From Peptostreptococcaceae bacterium (lineage in GTDB: Bacteria > Bacillota > Clostridia > Peptostreptococcales > Peptostreptococcaceae), in the NCBI GenBank assembly GCA_029983575.1, contig JASBZE010000011.1:1-33010 (forward strand): 33,010 nucleotides of DNA, read 5' to 3'. This document shows, piece after piece, positions 16,321 through 23,347 of the stretch. The position numbers and the translations under genes are program-made. Each line of letters begins with the position of its first letter. Within the stretch, counting starts at the first letter, position 1. The notes under the pieces are model-generated. The model made no database searches, was not told the origin of the DNA, and was given only the letters and a program-made list of their open reading frames with translations.

Positions 16321-17352
16321 ATGGCAAAATCAGAGATTCTCGAGATGAAATTAGGCAAGGTATTCGAAAAATATAGCTTTGCTAGAAACTTCTTTGAAGA
16401 GAATAATTTAAATATAGATGGACAGGAAGGAAAGAGCATCACTGAGTTTTTAGAAGAGTTAGATGAAGATTATAAAGAGGATATGGCTATCGACACAGAG
16501 TCCATACTTTCTTCATTTGAATCATATATAAATATGATGAAGGAGTTTTTGGGCATTGAGGACAATGCAGTAGAAAGTTTAACTCTAATAGCTGGTCATG
16601 ATAAGTTTGGAAATCCTGAGGGGTTTGATGAATTTACTATTAATAAGTCTGAGATTATTTCAATTGTTGGTCCAACTGGTTCAGGAAAGTCTAGACTTCT
16701 AGCTGATATAGAGTGGACAGCTCAAAACGACACACCAACGGGAAGGTCAATTCTTATAAACGGTGAGGCCCCTGATAAAAAATGGAGATTTTCATCAAAT
16801 AATAAATTGGTGGCACAGCTTTCTCAAAATATGAACTTTGTAATGGATTTGACGGCGATGGAGTTTGTGAAGTTACACGCTGAGTCTAGGATGATAGAAA
16901 ATATAGACGATGTAGCGAGGGAGATCATTGATGAAGCAAATAACCTAGCAGGGGAAAAATTTAGCGAGGACACTCCTATAACAGCATTAAGCGGAGGCCA
17001 ATCGAGGGCTTTGATGATTGCAGACACTGCAAAGTTGAGTTCGTCTCCAATAGTATTGATCGATGAGATAGAAAATGCTGGAATAGATAGAAAAAAAGCC
17101 CTTGATTTACTTGTGAGTCAAGATAAGATAGTGTTGATGGCGACCCATGATCCATACTTAGCTCTTATAGCGGATAAGAGGATAGTCATAAACAATGGTG
17201 CCATAGCAAAGATAATTGAAACCAGTGAAGAAGAGAGGGAGATGCTTAAAGAATTAGAAAAAGTCGACGAGTTAATTCAGAGCATGAGATCATCTCTACG
17301 TTATGGAGAGCGAATGAGTGCATCAATGATAACTGATAGGTTTGTTAAGTAG
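16321..17352 (+). CDS. ABC ATPase with DUF1858-like N-terminal domain, no permease partner
   Basis: The 343-residue protein has a complete ABC nucleotide-binding domain: Walker A GPTGSGKS (117-124), signature LSGGQ (223-227), Walker B IVLIDE (244-249) and the switch histidine His276. About 110 residues precede Walker A. The first 55 form a helical domain with GKVFEKYSFARNFFEENNL, which resembles the N-terminus of the solute-binding homologue two genes upstream. The C-terminal 45 residues are charged and helical. It lacks membrane segments, and no permease gene lies nearby. It may act as a soluble ATPase in metallocentre assembly or repair rather than in transport. It lies 65 bases after the GTPase gene with a GAGGTGA ribosome binding site. 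Confidence 0.8.
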   Translation: MAKSEILEMKLGKVFEKYSFARNFFEENNLNIDGQEGKSITEFLEELDEDYKEDMAIDTESILSSFESYINMMKEFLGIEDNAVESLTLIAGHDKFGNPEGFDEFTINKSEIISIVGPTGSGKSRLLADIEWTAQNDTPTGRSILINGEAPDKKWRFSSNNKLVAQLSQNMNFVMDLTAMEFVKLHAESRMIENIDDVAREIIDEANNLAGEKFSEDTPITALSGGQSRALMIADTAKLSSSPIVLIDEIENAGIDRKKALDLLVSQDKIVLMATHDPYLALIADKRIVINNGAIAKIIETSEEEREMLKELEKVDELIQSMRSSLRYGERMSASMITDRFVK

Positions 17353-17389
17353 TTTATATAATTAGTTCATATAATTAGTTTATATAATT
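17351..17389. repeat. Three-copy 13-bp tandem repeat AGTTTATATAATT
   Basis: Three contiguous copies (17351-17363, 17364-17376, 17377-17389) differ by one base in the middle copy. The array begins inside the TAG stop codon of the ABC ATPase gene. Confidence 0.85.
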
Positions 17390-17581
17390 ATAGTTTGTAT
17401 TATTAGCTAGTGAAACAAAGAGGTAAAATACACTAGGAAAACTAAATGATGCTATGAATACTAAATAAAAATATTAGCTGAGGAAATTCTTGTGACAACA
17501 GAAACTGTCATATAGATTGCCTCGGCTTTTTTAATGAAAAACCAAAAAATTAAATAGAAAAAGATTTAAATGCAAAAAGAG
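17390..17581 (+). other. Spacer with ATPase-operon terminator
   Basis: This stretch between the trio and the fab promoter has no gene. Its only clear element is the imperfect terminator hairpin at 17476-17532; the rest is AT-rich and shows no recognisable motif. Confidence 0.5.
17476..17532 (+). terminator. Terminator after the ABC-like trio
   Basis: The arms AGCTGAGG (17476-17483) and CCTCGGCT (17520-17527) pair over 8 bp and enclose an inner TGACA/TGTCA hairpin. A run of Ts follows. It separates the trio from the fatty acid operon. Confidence 0.8.
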
Positions 17582-17610
17582 TTGACAATTATATTATACA
17601 GGCGTATAAT
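17582..17610 (+). promoter_or_regulatory. Consensus sigma-A promoter of the fab operon with overlapping palindrome
   Basis: TTGACA (17582-17587) and TATAAT (17605-17610) are perfect hexamers with a 17-base spacer. A perfect 7-bp inverted repeat, ATTATAC-AGGC-GTATAAT (17593-17610), covers the -10 box and part of the spacer. Its place is right for a repressor operator, and the FabT-like protein encoded at the end of this operon is the obvious candidate. That pairing is inference. Confidence 0.88.
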
Positions 17611-17616
17611 TTGGTT

Positions 17617-17647
17617 AGCAAAAATAATTTTCTAAAAAGTTTTTGCT
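17617..17647 (+). promoter_or_regulatory. Inverted repeat at the fab transcript start
   Basis: AGCAAAAA (17617-17624) and TTTTTGCT (17640-17647) are perfect 8-bp complements around 15 bases. The 5' arm begins about seven bases after the -10 box, so the mRNA may start with this hairpin. It may protect the 5' end or be a second operator. Confidence 0.5.
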
Positions 17648-17684
17648 ATAATAATATTTGTTCTATTTAGGATTGGAGGTTGAG

Positions 17685-18716
17685 ATGTCAATTTACATCA
17701 GGGGTACTGGAAGTTTCCAGCCTGGAATTAAACTAACAAATAAAGACTTAGAAAAGATGGTCGATACAAACGATCAATGGATCGTCGAGAGGACAGGGAT
17801 AAAGTCTAGAAATATTTCTGACGGTATAACAACTGTTGAGATGGCACTTGAAGCAGGAAAAAGGTGTATAAAAGATGCGGGCATTAATCCTGAGGAGGTC
17901 GATTTGATAATCGTGTCATCAGTTTCGACCGAGATGATAACACCGACATGTTCATCCTTTATCCAACACAAGCTTGGTTGTAAAAATGCTATAGCTTTTG
18001 ATATAAATGCCGCTTGTACAGGTTTTGTGTACGGGGTAGCAAACGCAAGGGCTATGCTTAAGACGATGAATATGAGATATGCCATTATTATAGGTGTAGA
18101 CACCCTTTCTAAGATCACGGATTACGATGATAGATCAACTTGTGTTCTCTTCGGAGATGGAGCAGGAGCTGTTTTGATAGAATACTCTAATGAAGAATCA
18201 AAAGATAATTTTCATGCATATCTTCGTTCAGATGGATCACTGGCAAGGTATTTGACAGGAGTAAACAGGTTAAATGAAAGCCCGTTTGTAGATAGAAAAA
18301 ATTCTGTCGACAAAGAGTATCTAGATGAAGATATGGAAGAGCTTATAAACAACTCTAAATATCTTTATATGGACGGGAGAGAGGTTTTTAAGTTTGCGAC
18401 TAAGAAGATTATTGAGGCTATAAAAACTGTTTCAGAAATGAGTAACACCAGTTTAGATGAGGTTAAGTACATCGTTCCACATCAAGCGAACAGTAGAATT
18501 ATCGAATACAGTGCGAGAAAACTCGGTCTTCCAATGGACAGGTTTTTCGTAAATATTGACACTATGGGTAATACTTCTTCAGCATCAATTCCTATGGCCC
18601 TAGACGATATGAATAAACAGGGGCTTATGTCAGATGGCGACAAACTTATTTTAACAGGTTTTGGCGGCGGTATGACTTGGGGAGCTGTATTTGTTGAATG
18701 GAGTAAACATAAATAA
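17685..18716 (+). CDS. fabH: Beta-ketoacyl-ACP synthase III
   Basis: FabH starts fatty acid synthesis by condensing an acyl-CoA primer with malonyl-ACP. The 343-residue protein has the active-site cysteine Cys111 in NAACTGFVYG, the histidine in PHQANSRI and the asparagine in GNTSSASIP, which make the Cys-His-Asn triad. It is a little longer than usual (about 320), with an insert after the LRSDGSLARY region. The frame is open from 17658, but GGAGG at 17675-17679 and homology place the start at the ATG at 17685. It is the first gene of the operon, behind a consensus promoter. Confidence 0.95.
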   Translation: MSIYIRGTGSFQPGIKLTNKDLEKMVDTNDQWIVERTGIKSRNISDGITTVEMALEAGKRCIKDAGINPEEVDLIIVSSVSTEMITPTCSSFIQHKLGCKNAIAFDINAACTGFVYGVANARAMLKTMNMRYAIIIGVDTLSKITDYDDRSTCVLFGDGAGAVLIEYSNEESKDNFHAYLRSDGSLARYLTGVNRLNESPFVDRKNSVDKEYLDEDMEELINNSKYLYMDGREVFKFATKKIIEAIKTVSEMSNTSLDEVKYIVPHQANSRIIEYSARKLGLPMDRFFVNIDTMGNTSSASIPMALDDMNKQGLMSDGDKLILTGFGGGMTWGAVFVEWSKHK

Positions 18717-18741
18717 ATTAAAAAATTTTGGAGGTAAAATT

Positions 18742-18960
18742 ATGGTTTTTGAGAAAGTTAGAGAGATTGTTGCAGAAAATTTAGGATTAGAAGAAGATGA
18801 GATAACACTAGATAGCAAGTTTGAAGATTTAGACGTTGACTCACTTGACCTTTTCCAAGTAATCATGGAGGCAGAAGACGAGTTTGGTGTTTCTATTGAA
18901 AAACCAGAGACTATGTTAACTGTAAGAGACGTTGTCGAGTTTATAGAAGCTAATAAGTAA
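18742..18960 (+). CDS. acpP: Acyl carrier protein
   Basis: This 72-residue acidic protein carries the phosphopantetheine attachment serine Ser34 in the motif DVDSLD, with typical flanking helices. It holds the growing acyl chain through every step carried out by the neighbouring enzymes. The frame is open from 18691, but GGAGGT just before the ATG at 18742 sets the start and gives the normal ACP length. It lies between fabH and fabK, the order common in Firmicutes. Confidence 0.95.
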   Translation: MVFEKVREIVAENLGLEEDEITLDSKFEDLDVDSLDLFQVIMEAEDEFGVSIEKPETMLTVRDVVEFIEANK

Positions 18961-18961
18961 G

Positions 18962-19882
18962 ATGGATATGAGAAATAGTATAACTGAGGTTTTAGGAATT
19001 AAATACCCGATAATTCAGGGAGGTATGGCTTGGGTTGCCGATGGAAAACTTGCCGCTAGCGTTAGTGAAGCTGGTGGTTTAGGAATAATCAGTGGTGCTG
19101 CTCCGGTTGATGTTGTCAAAGGTGAGATAGAGATTTTAAGATCGATCACAGATAAGAACTTCGGAGTAAATATCATGCTTCTCGCTGAAAATGTCGAGGA
19201 AATAGTGGATTTATGTTGTGAACAAAAGGTTCCAGTAGTAACTACTGGAGCAGGTAATCCAGCTAAATACATGGATAAGTTAAAAAAAGCAGGAGTCAAG
19301 GTCATACCTGTGGCACCTTCATGTGCCTTTGCAAAGAGATTTGAAGCTATGGGTGCTGATGCGATAATAGCTGAGGGTATGGAAGCAGGGGGGCACATTG
19401 GTCAATTGACTACGATGACTCTCGTGCCACAAATATGTGATGTAGTTAGCATACCTGTAATCGCTGCAGGTGGTATTGCAGATGGTAGGGGAATGCGTGC
19501 TTGTGAAGCTCTAGGAGCAAGTGGATTCCAACTTGGGACTATTTTTTTAGCATCTGATGAATGTAGAGCTCACGAAGACTATAAAAAGGCAGTTGTTAAG
19601 GCTAAGGACATAGATACAGTTGTTACAGGAAGACCGACTGGACATCCTGTAAGAGGTCTTAAAAACAAGTTTGCTAGAAAGATGCTAGACTTTGAAAAGA
19701 CTCACCCAACAATTGAGGAAATTGAGAAGTTTGCTTCTGGTTCTCTTAGGATTGCCGTTTTAGAAGGTGATGAGAGAAGAGGTAGCTACATGGCTGGACA
19801 ATCAGCTGGTATGGTAAAAGAAATTAAACCAGTTGCAAAAATAATAGAAGGTTTAATGGAAGATTACAATAAGAGAGGTTAA
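18962..19882 (+). CDS. fabK: Enoyl-ACP reductase II (FMN-dependent FabK)
   Basis: FabK reduces trans-2-enoyl-ACP in the last step of each elongation cycle, using FMN and NAD(P)H. The roughly 306-residue protein begins with the FabK hallmark GIKYPIIQGGMAWVA. It then has the phosphate-binding IPVIAAGGIADGRGM segment and EGMEAGGHIG of the nitronate-monooxygenase-like TIM barrel. FabK replaces triclosan-sensitive FabI, and no fabI is seen here. The gene starts one base after the acpP stop. A second ATG at 18968 gives a start closer to the family norm; the ribosome binding site does not decide between them. Confidence 0.95.
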   Translation: MDMRNSITEVLGIKYPIIQGGMAWVADGKLAASVSEAGGLGIISGAAPVDVVKGEIEILRSITDKNFGVNIMLLAENVEEIVDLCCEQKVPVVTTGAGNPAKYMDKLKKAGVKVIPVAPSCAFAKRFEAMGADAIIAEGMEAGGHIGQLTTMTLVPQICDVVSIPVIAAGGIADGRGMRACEALGASGFQLGTIFLASDECRAHEDYKKAVVKAKDIDTVVTGRPTGHPVRGLKNKFARKMLDFEKTHPTIEEIEKFASGSLRIAVLEGDERRGSYMAGQSAGMVKEIKPVAKIIEGLMEDYNKRG

Positions 19883-19884
19883 TT

Positions 19885-20826
19885 ATGGAAGGTAAAATTG
19901 CTGTTTTATTTCCAGGACAGGGATGTCTTAAAAACTCCATGTACGAGGACTTTTTTTCTAAGTCCGATAAATTTTCTTCCCTAGTAAAGAAGGCTTCTGA
20001 GATTAGCGGGGTGGATATTGAATCTGCCCTCAGAGAGCTTGATGAATTCGAACTTGGAAAGACTGACATTTGTCAGCCTATGTTAGCTGGTACGGGCATG
20101 GCTATTTTCGAATTAGTTAAGGATAAGGGAATTGCTCCTGATTATTATGCGGGTTATTCACTAGGAGAATATACTGCTCTAGGTGCAAGTGGAGTAATGA
20201 GCTTTGAAGATGTCATCAAACTTACTAAGTTCAGAGGAAAGATAATGTCTGAGGTGTGTAAAAACACTGATTCAAAGATGGCTGCTGTAATATACAGGAA
20301 AAAACTTGATAAGCTAATGGAGATAATAGAAAAAATCCAACGTGATTCATTTTTAGTTCCAGCAAATTACAATTGCGCTGGTCAAATGACCGTCAGTGGA
20401 AGCAAAGAGGCCATAGATAAGTTGGCATCTATGTGCAAGGCTGAAAAGATAATGGTCGTTCCGCTTACTACAGAAGGCGGATTTCACAGCGAGCTATTTA
20501 GGGAAGCAAGTAAAAATTTAAAAGATGAAATAAGTAAATATACTATATCAGATGATATTCTAGATCAAAAAAATATCTATGCAAACTATAGCGGAACTCT
20601 ATACAAAGATGAGGCGGATAGTTTGGATGAGGTCGTTGACATTCTTTCAATACAGGTTTATTCACCTGTTCAGTTTGAAAAGATTATTAATGATATGATT
20701 GATAAAGGGGTTAAAAACTTTATTGAGATAGGAGCGGACGTTCTTACGGGATTTGTTAAAAAGACTGATAAGACTCTAAATGCAATAAGTATAAAATCTG
20801 TGGAAGACTTAGATAATCTGGTATAG
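19885..20826 (+). CDS. fabD: Malonyl-CoA:ACP transacylase
   Basis: FabD moves the malonyl group from CoA to ACP. The 313-residue protein has the nucleophile Ser92 in GYSLGE and the catalytic His201 in GGFHSELF, the same residue numbers as in E. coli FabD. The oxyanion-hole glutamine motif PGQG is at residues 10-13. The usual GHSLGE elbow has tyrosine in place of histidine. The gene starts two bases after the fabK stop, with AAGAGAGGT upstream, and is followed by fabG. Confidence 0.94.
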   Translation: MEGKIAVLFPGQGCLKNSMYEDFFSKSDKFSSLVKKASEISGVDIESALRELDEFELGKTDICQPMLAGTGMAIFELVKDKGIAPDYYAGYSLGEYTALGASGVMSFEDVIKLTKFRGKIMSEVCKNTDSKMAAVIYRKKLDKLMEIIEKIQRDSFLVPANYNCAGQMTVSGSKEAIDKLASMCKAEKIMVVPLTTEGGFHSELFREASKNLKDEISKYTISDDILDQKNIYANYSGTLYKDEADSLDEVVDILSIQVYSPVQFEKIINDMIDKGVKNFIEIGADVLTGFVKKTDKTLNAISIKSVEDLDNLV

Positions 20827-20851
20827 ATTTACTAATTAAGAGAGGTATATG

Positions 20852-21598
20852 ATGGATATTAAGCGTACGGCGGTTATTACAGGAGGCTCAAGAGGAATAG
20901 GAAGGGCAATCTGTGAGAAATTCGCTAAGGAAGGATATAACATCGTTATTAACTGTTCTTCAAGCGTACAAAAGGCTGAAGAGTTACAGGATGAATTAAA
21001 AGAAAAATATGGAACTGATTCTATAGTGGTAAAGGCCAATGTTCAGTCAAATGAAGAAGTTAAGGCCATGATAGACAAGACTATGGAAAGTTTTGGCAGA
21101 GTTGACGTATTAGTTAATAATGCTGGTATAACTAGGGACGGTCTTTTAATTAGAATGAGCGAAGACGATTTTGATGAAGTTATTAGCGCTAACTTAAAGG
21201 GAGTGTTTAACTGCATTAAAAATGTCTCTAGAATTATGATTAAGCAAAAATACGGTAGAATCGTAAATATGGCTTCCGTTGCTGGAATGACCGGCAATGT
21301 GGGTCAAGTAAATTACTCTGCATCAAAGGCAGGAGTCATAGGCCTTACAAAATCAGTAGCAAAGGAACTCGGTAGCAAAAACATTACAGCAAACTGTGTT
21401 GCTCCAGGGTTTATAGATACTGATATGACTAAGGTGGTTCCTGAAGATGTAAAGGATGCTTGGATTAAAAGCATTCCCGTCAAGAGGATAGGTCAGGGAG
21501 AAGACGTTGCAAATGCAGTATTCTTCCTAGCTAGTGAAAATTCAAGCTACATCACTGGTCAAACCCTACCCGTTGATGGCGGGATGACTATGTATTAA
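20852..21598 (+). CDS. fabG: 3-oxoacyl-ACP reductase
   Basis: FabG reduces the beta-keto group with NADPH. The roughly 248-residue short-chain dehydrogenase has the cofactor motif TGGSRGIGRAI, the NNAG motif and the Ser-Tyr-Lys catalytic set in NMASVAG and NYSASKAG. The C-terminal FLASENSSYITGQTLPVDGG is the standard FabG ending. Two ATG codons stand side by side (20849 and 20852). AGAGGT (20841-20846) is better spaced for the second. It lies between fabD and fabF. Confidence 0.95.
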   Translation: MDIKRTAVITGGSRGIGRAICEKFAKEGYNIVINCSSSVQKAEELQDELKEKYGTDSIVVKANVQSNEEVKAMIDKTMESFGRVDVLVNNAGITRDGLLIRMSEDDFDEVISANLKGVFNCIKNVSRIMIKQKYGRIVNMASVAGMTGNVGQVNYSASKAGVIGLTKSVAKELGSKNITANCVAPGFIDTDMTKVVPEDVKDAWIKSIPVKRIGQGEDVANAVFFLASENSSYITGQTLPVDGGMTMY

Positions 21599-21608
21599 GA
21601 GGTGTAAG

Positions 21609-22844
21609 ATGAATAGAGTTGTTGTGACGGGTATGGGTGTAGTGTCACCTATAGGAAATAATGTCAAAGAATTTTGGGATAGTGCTCTCAAGGGCGTTTG
21701 TGGTGTAGATAAAATTACAAAAGCTGATTATGAAGGCACTGGTGTGAGTCTGGCTGCTGAGGTAAAAAATTTCAACCCTCAAGACACACTTGCAAAAAAA
21801 GAAATACGTAGGTTTGATGACTTTTCCATCTACGGTTTGGTGGCAACAGATCAAGCTATTAAGGACGCAAAACTTGATGGTGCAGATGTCGATCCCTTTG
21901 ATATTGGGATAATGTACGGATCAGGTATCGGTGGATTCAATACAAATGAAAAAGAATTTAGAAACCTTTTTGATAAAGGTCCTAGAAAAGTGTCCACACT
22001 ATTTATACCTACAGCTATTATAAATGCCGTTGCGGCAAATATCGCAATTAAATACGACGCTAGAAATAAGTGCTCTTCTGAGGTAACTGCCTGTGCAACT
22101 GGTACAGATAACATTGGAGCTGCTTTTAGACAGATTAAAGATGGTTATGCAAAGGTCGTAATTTGTGGAGGTTCGGAAGCATCGATAAATAAATTGGCAA
22201 TAGCTGGTTTTGCGAATATGAGGGCACTATCGACTTCTGAAGACCCAAATAGAGCTTCTATACCTTTTGATGAAGGAAGAAATGGATTTGTAATGGGCGA
22301 AGGGGCAGCTACTCTAATACTAGAAGAATATGAACACGCTAAGAGTAGAGGAGCTCATATATATGCTGAAGTTGTCGGATATGGAAGTACTTGTGATGCT
22401 TATCACATAACATCTCCTCATCCAGAAGGTAAGATTGCAGCTGTAGCTGTTGAAAATGCCATAAAAGAAGCTGGAATCGACAAATCTGAGATAGGGTATA
22501 TAAATGCACATGGAACATCCACTCCATATAACGACCTCTTTGAGACAAGAATAATAAAAAATGTATTTGGCGACTATGCTAAAAACATACCGGTAAGTTC
22601 TACAAAGTCTATGACAGGACATATGCTAGGTGCAGGTGGAGCAGTGGAAGCCGTAGCTTCTATTATGACTTTGACATCAGGATATGCTCATAGAAATGTG
22701 AACTTGGTTTCTAGTGAAGAAGAGCTGGATTTAGATTATATAAAAGATGAAAATAGAAAAATTGATAAGGATTATGTAATTTCAAATTCATTTGGATTTG
22801 GAGGACATAATGGAGTTTTAATTTTTAAGAGGGTAAGTGAGTAA
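21609..22844 (+). CDS. fabF: Beta-ketoacyl-ACP synthase II
   Basis: FabF is the elongating condensing enzyme. The 411-residue protein has the Cys-His-His triad: Cys162 in TACATGTD, His301 in INAHGTSTP and His338 in SMTGHMLGAGG. The length and the start MNRVVVTGMGVVSPIG are canonical. It begins 10 bases after fabG with AGAGGTG upstream. In related operons accB follows fabF; here fabZ follows directly. Confidence 0.96.
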   Translation: MNRVVVTGMGVVSPIGNNVKEFWDSALKGVCGVDKITKADYEGTGVSLAAEVKNFNPQDTLAKKEIRRFDDFSIYGLVATDQAIKDAKLDGADVDPFDIGIMYGSGIGGFNTNEKEFRNLFDKGPRKVSTLFIPTAIINAVAANIAIKYDARNKCSSEVTACATGTDNIGAAFRQIKDGYAKVVICGGSEASINKLAIAGFANMRALSTSEDPNRASIPFDEGRNGFVMGEGAATLILEEYEHAKSRGAHIYAEVVGYGSTCDAYHITSPHPEGKIAAVAVENAIKEAGIDKSEIGYINAHGTSTPYNDLFETRIIKNVFGDYAKNIPVSSTKSMTGHMLGAGGAVEAVASIMTLTSGYAHRNVNLVSSEEELDLDYIKDENRKIDKDYVISNSFGFGGHNGVLIFKRVSE

Positions 22845-22866
22845 GTTAATAAACAAGAGGTTAACT

Positions 22867-23304
22867 ATGAATATTGATGAAATCATGGAGATACTTCCAC
22901 ATAAATATCCTTTTTTGTTAGTTGACAGGGTGACTGAAGTAGAACCAGGAGTCAGCGCACAAGGATATAAAAATGTAAGTATCAATGAAGAGTTTTTTAA
23001 GGGACATTTTCCAACTTATCCAGTAATGCCGGGGGTCTTGATACTAGAGGCCCTCGCACAAATTTCAGCAGTGGCGATGCTTACTTTGGAAGAAAACAAA
23101 GGAAAGATAGGGCTATTTGCTGGTGCGGATAAGGTTAGATGGAAGGTTCAAGTTAGACCTGGTGACAGGTTAGACCTCTTTGCCAAAATAGATAAGGTGA
23201 GGGGGCCAATGTGTACAGCGACTTGTTACGCTGAAGTTGACGGAAAAAAAGCATGCGAGGCAAAGATGATATTCGCACTTATGAATGACGATGCCGACAA
23301 ATAG
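22867..23304 (+). CDS. fabZ: 3-hydroxyacyl-ACP dehydratase
   Basis: FabZ dehydrates beta-hydroxyacyl-ACP. The 145-residue hot-dog-fold protein has HKYPFLLVDRV, the catalytic His47 in GHFPTYPVMPG and Glu61 in LEALAQ. The open frame reaches back to a GTG at 22837 that overlaps fabF. AAGAGGT before the ATG at 22867, together with family alignment, supports the shorter form. Its stop codon is part of a hairpin (23294-23320) in front of accC. Confidence 0.95.
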   Translation: MNIDEIMEILPHKYPFLLVDRVTEVEPGVSAQGYKNVSINEEFFKGHFPTYPVMPGVLILEALAQISAVAMLTLEENKGKIGLFAGADKVRWKVQVRPGDRLDLFAKIDKVRGPMCTATCYAEVDGKKACEAKMIFALMNDDADK

Positions 23305-23320
23305 GTAGTTTATTTGTCGG
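23294..23320 (+). promoter_or_regulatory. Intercistronic hairpin over the fabZ stop codon
   Basis: CCGACAAATA (23294-23303) pairs perfectly with TATTTGTCGG (23311-23320) around a 7-base loop, with part of the TAG stop of fabZ in the stem and loop. No T-run follows, so it is not a normal terminator. It may be an mRNA stability or processing element between the fab and acc parts of the operon. Confidence 0.6.
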
Positions 23321-23347
23321 ATTTAAAATATGAAAAAGGAGCTTGGT

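Noticed and set aside
22837..22866. GTG start giving fabZ ten extra residues.
   Set aside because: It lies within the fabF end; the ATG at 22867 has a ribosome binding site and matches the family N-terminus.
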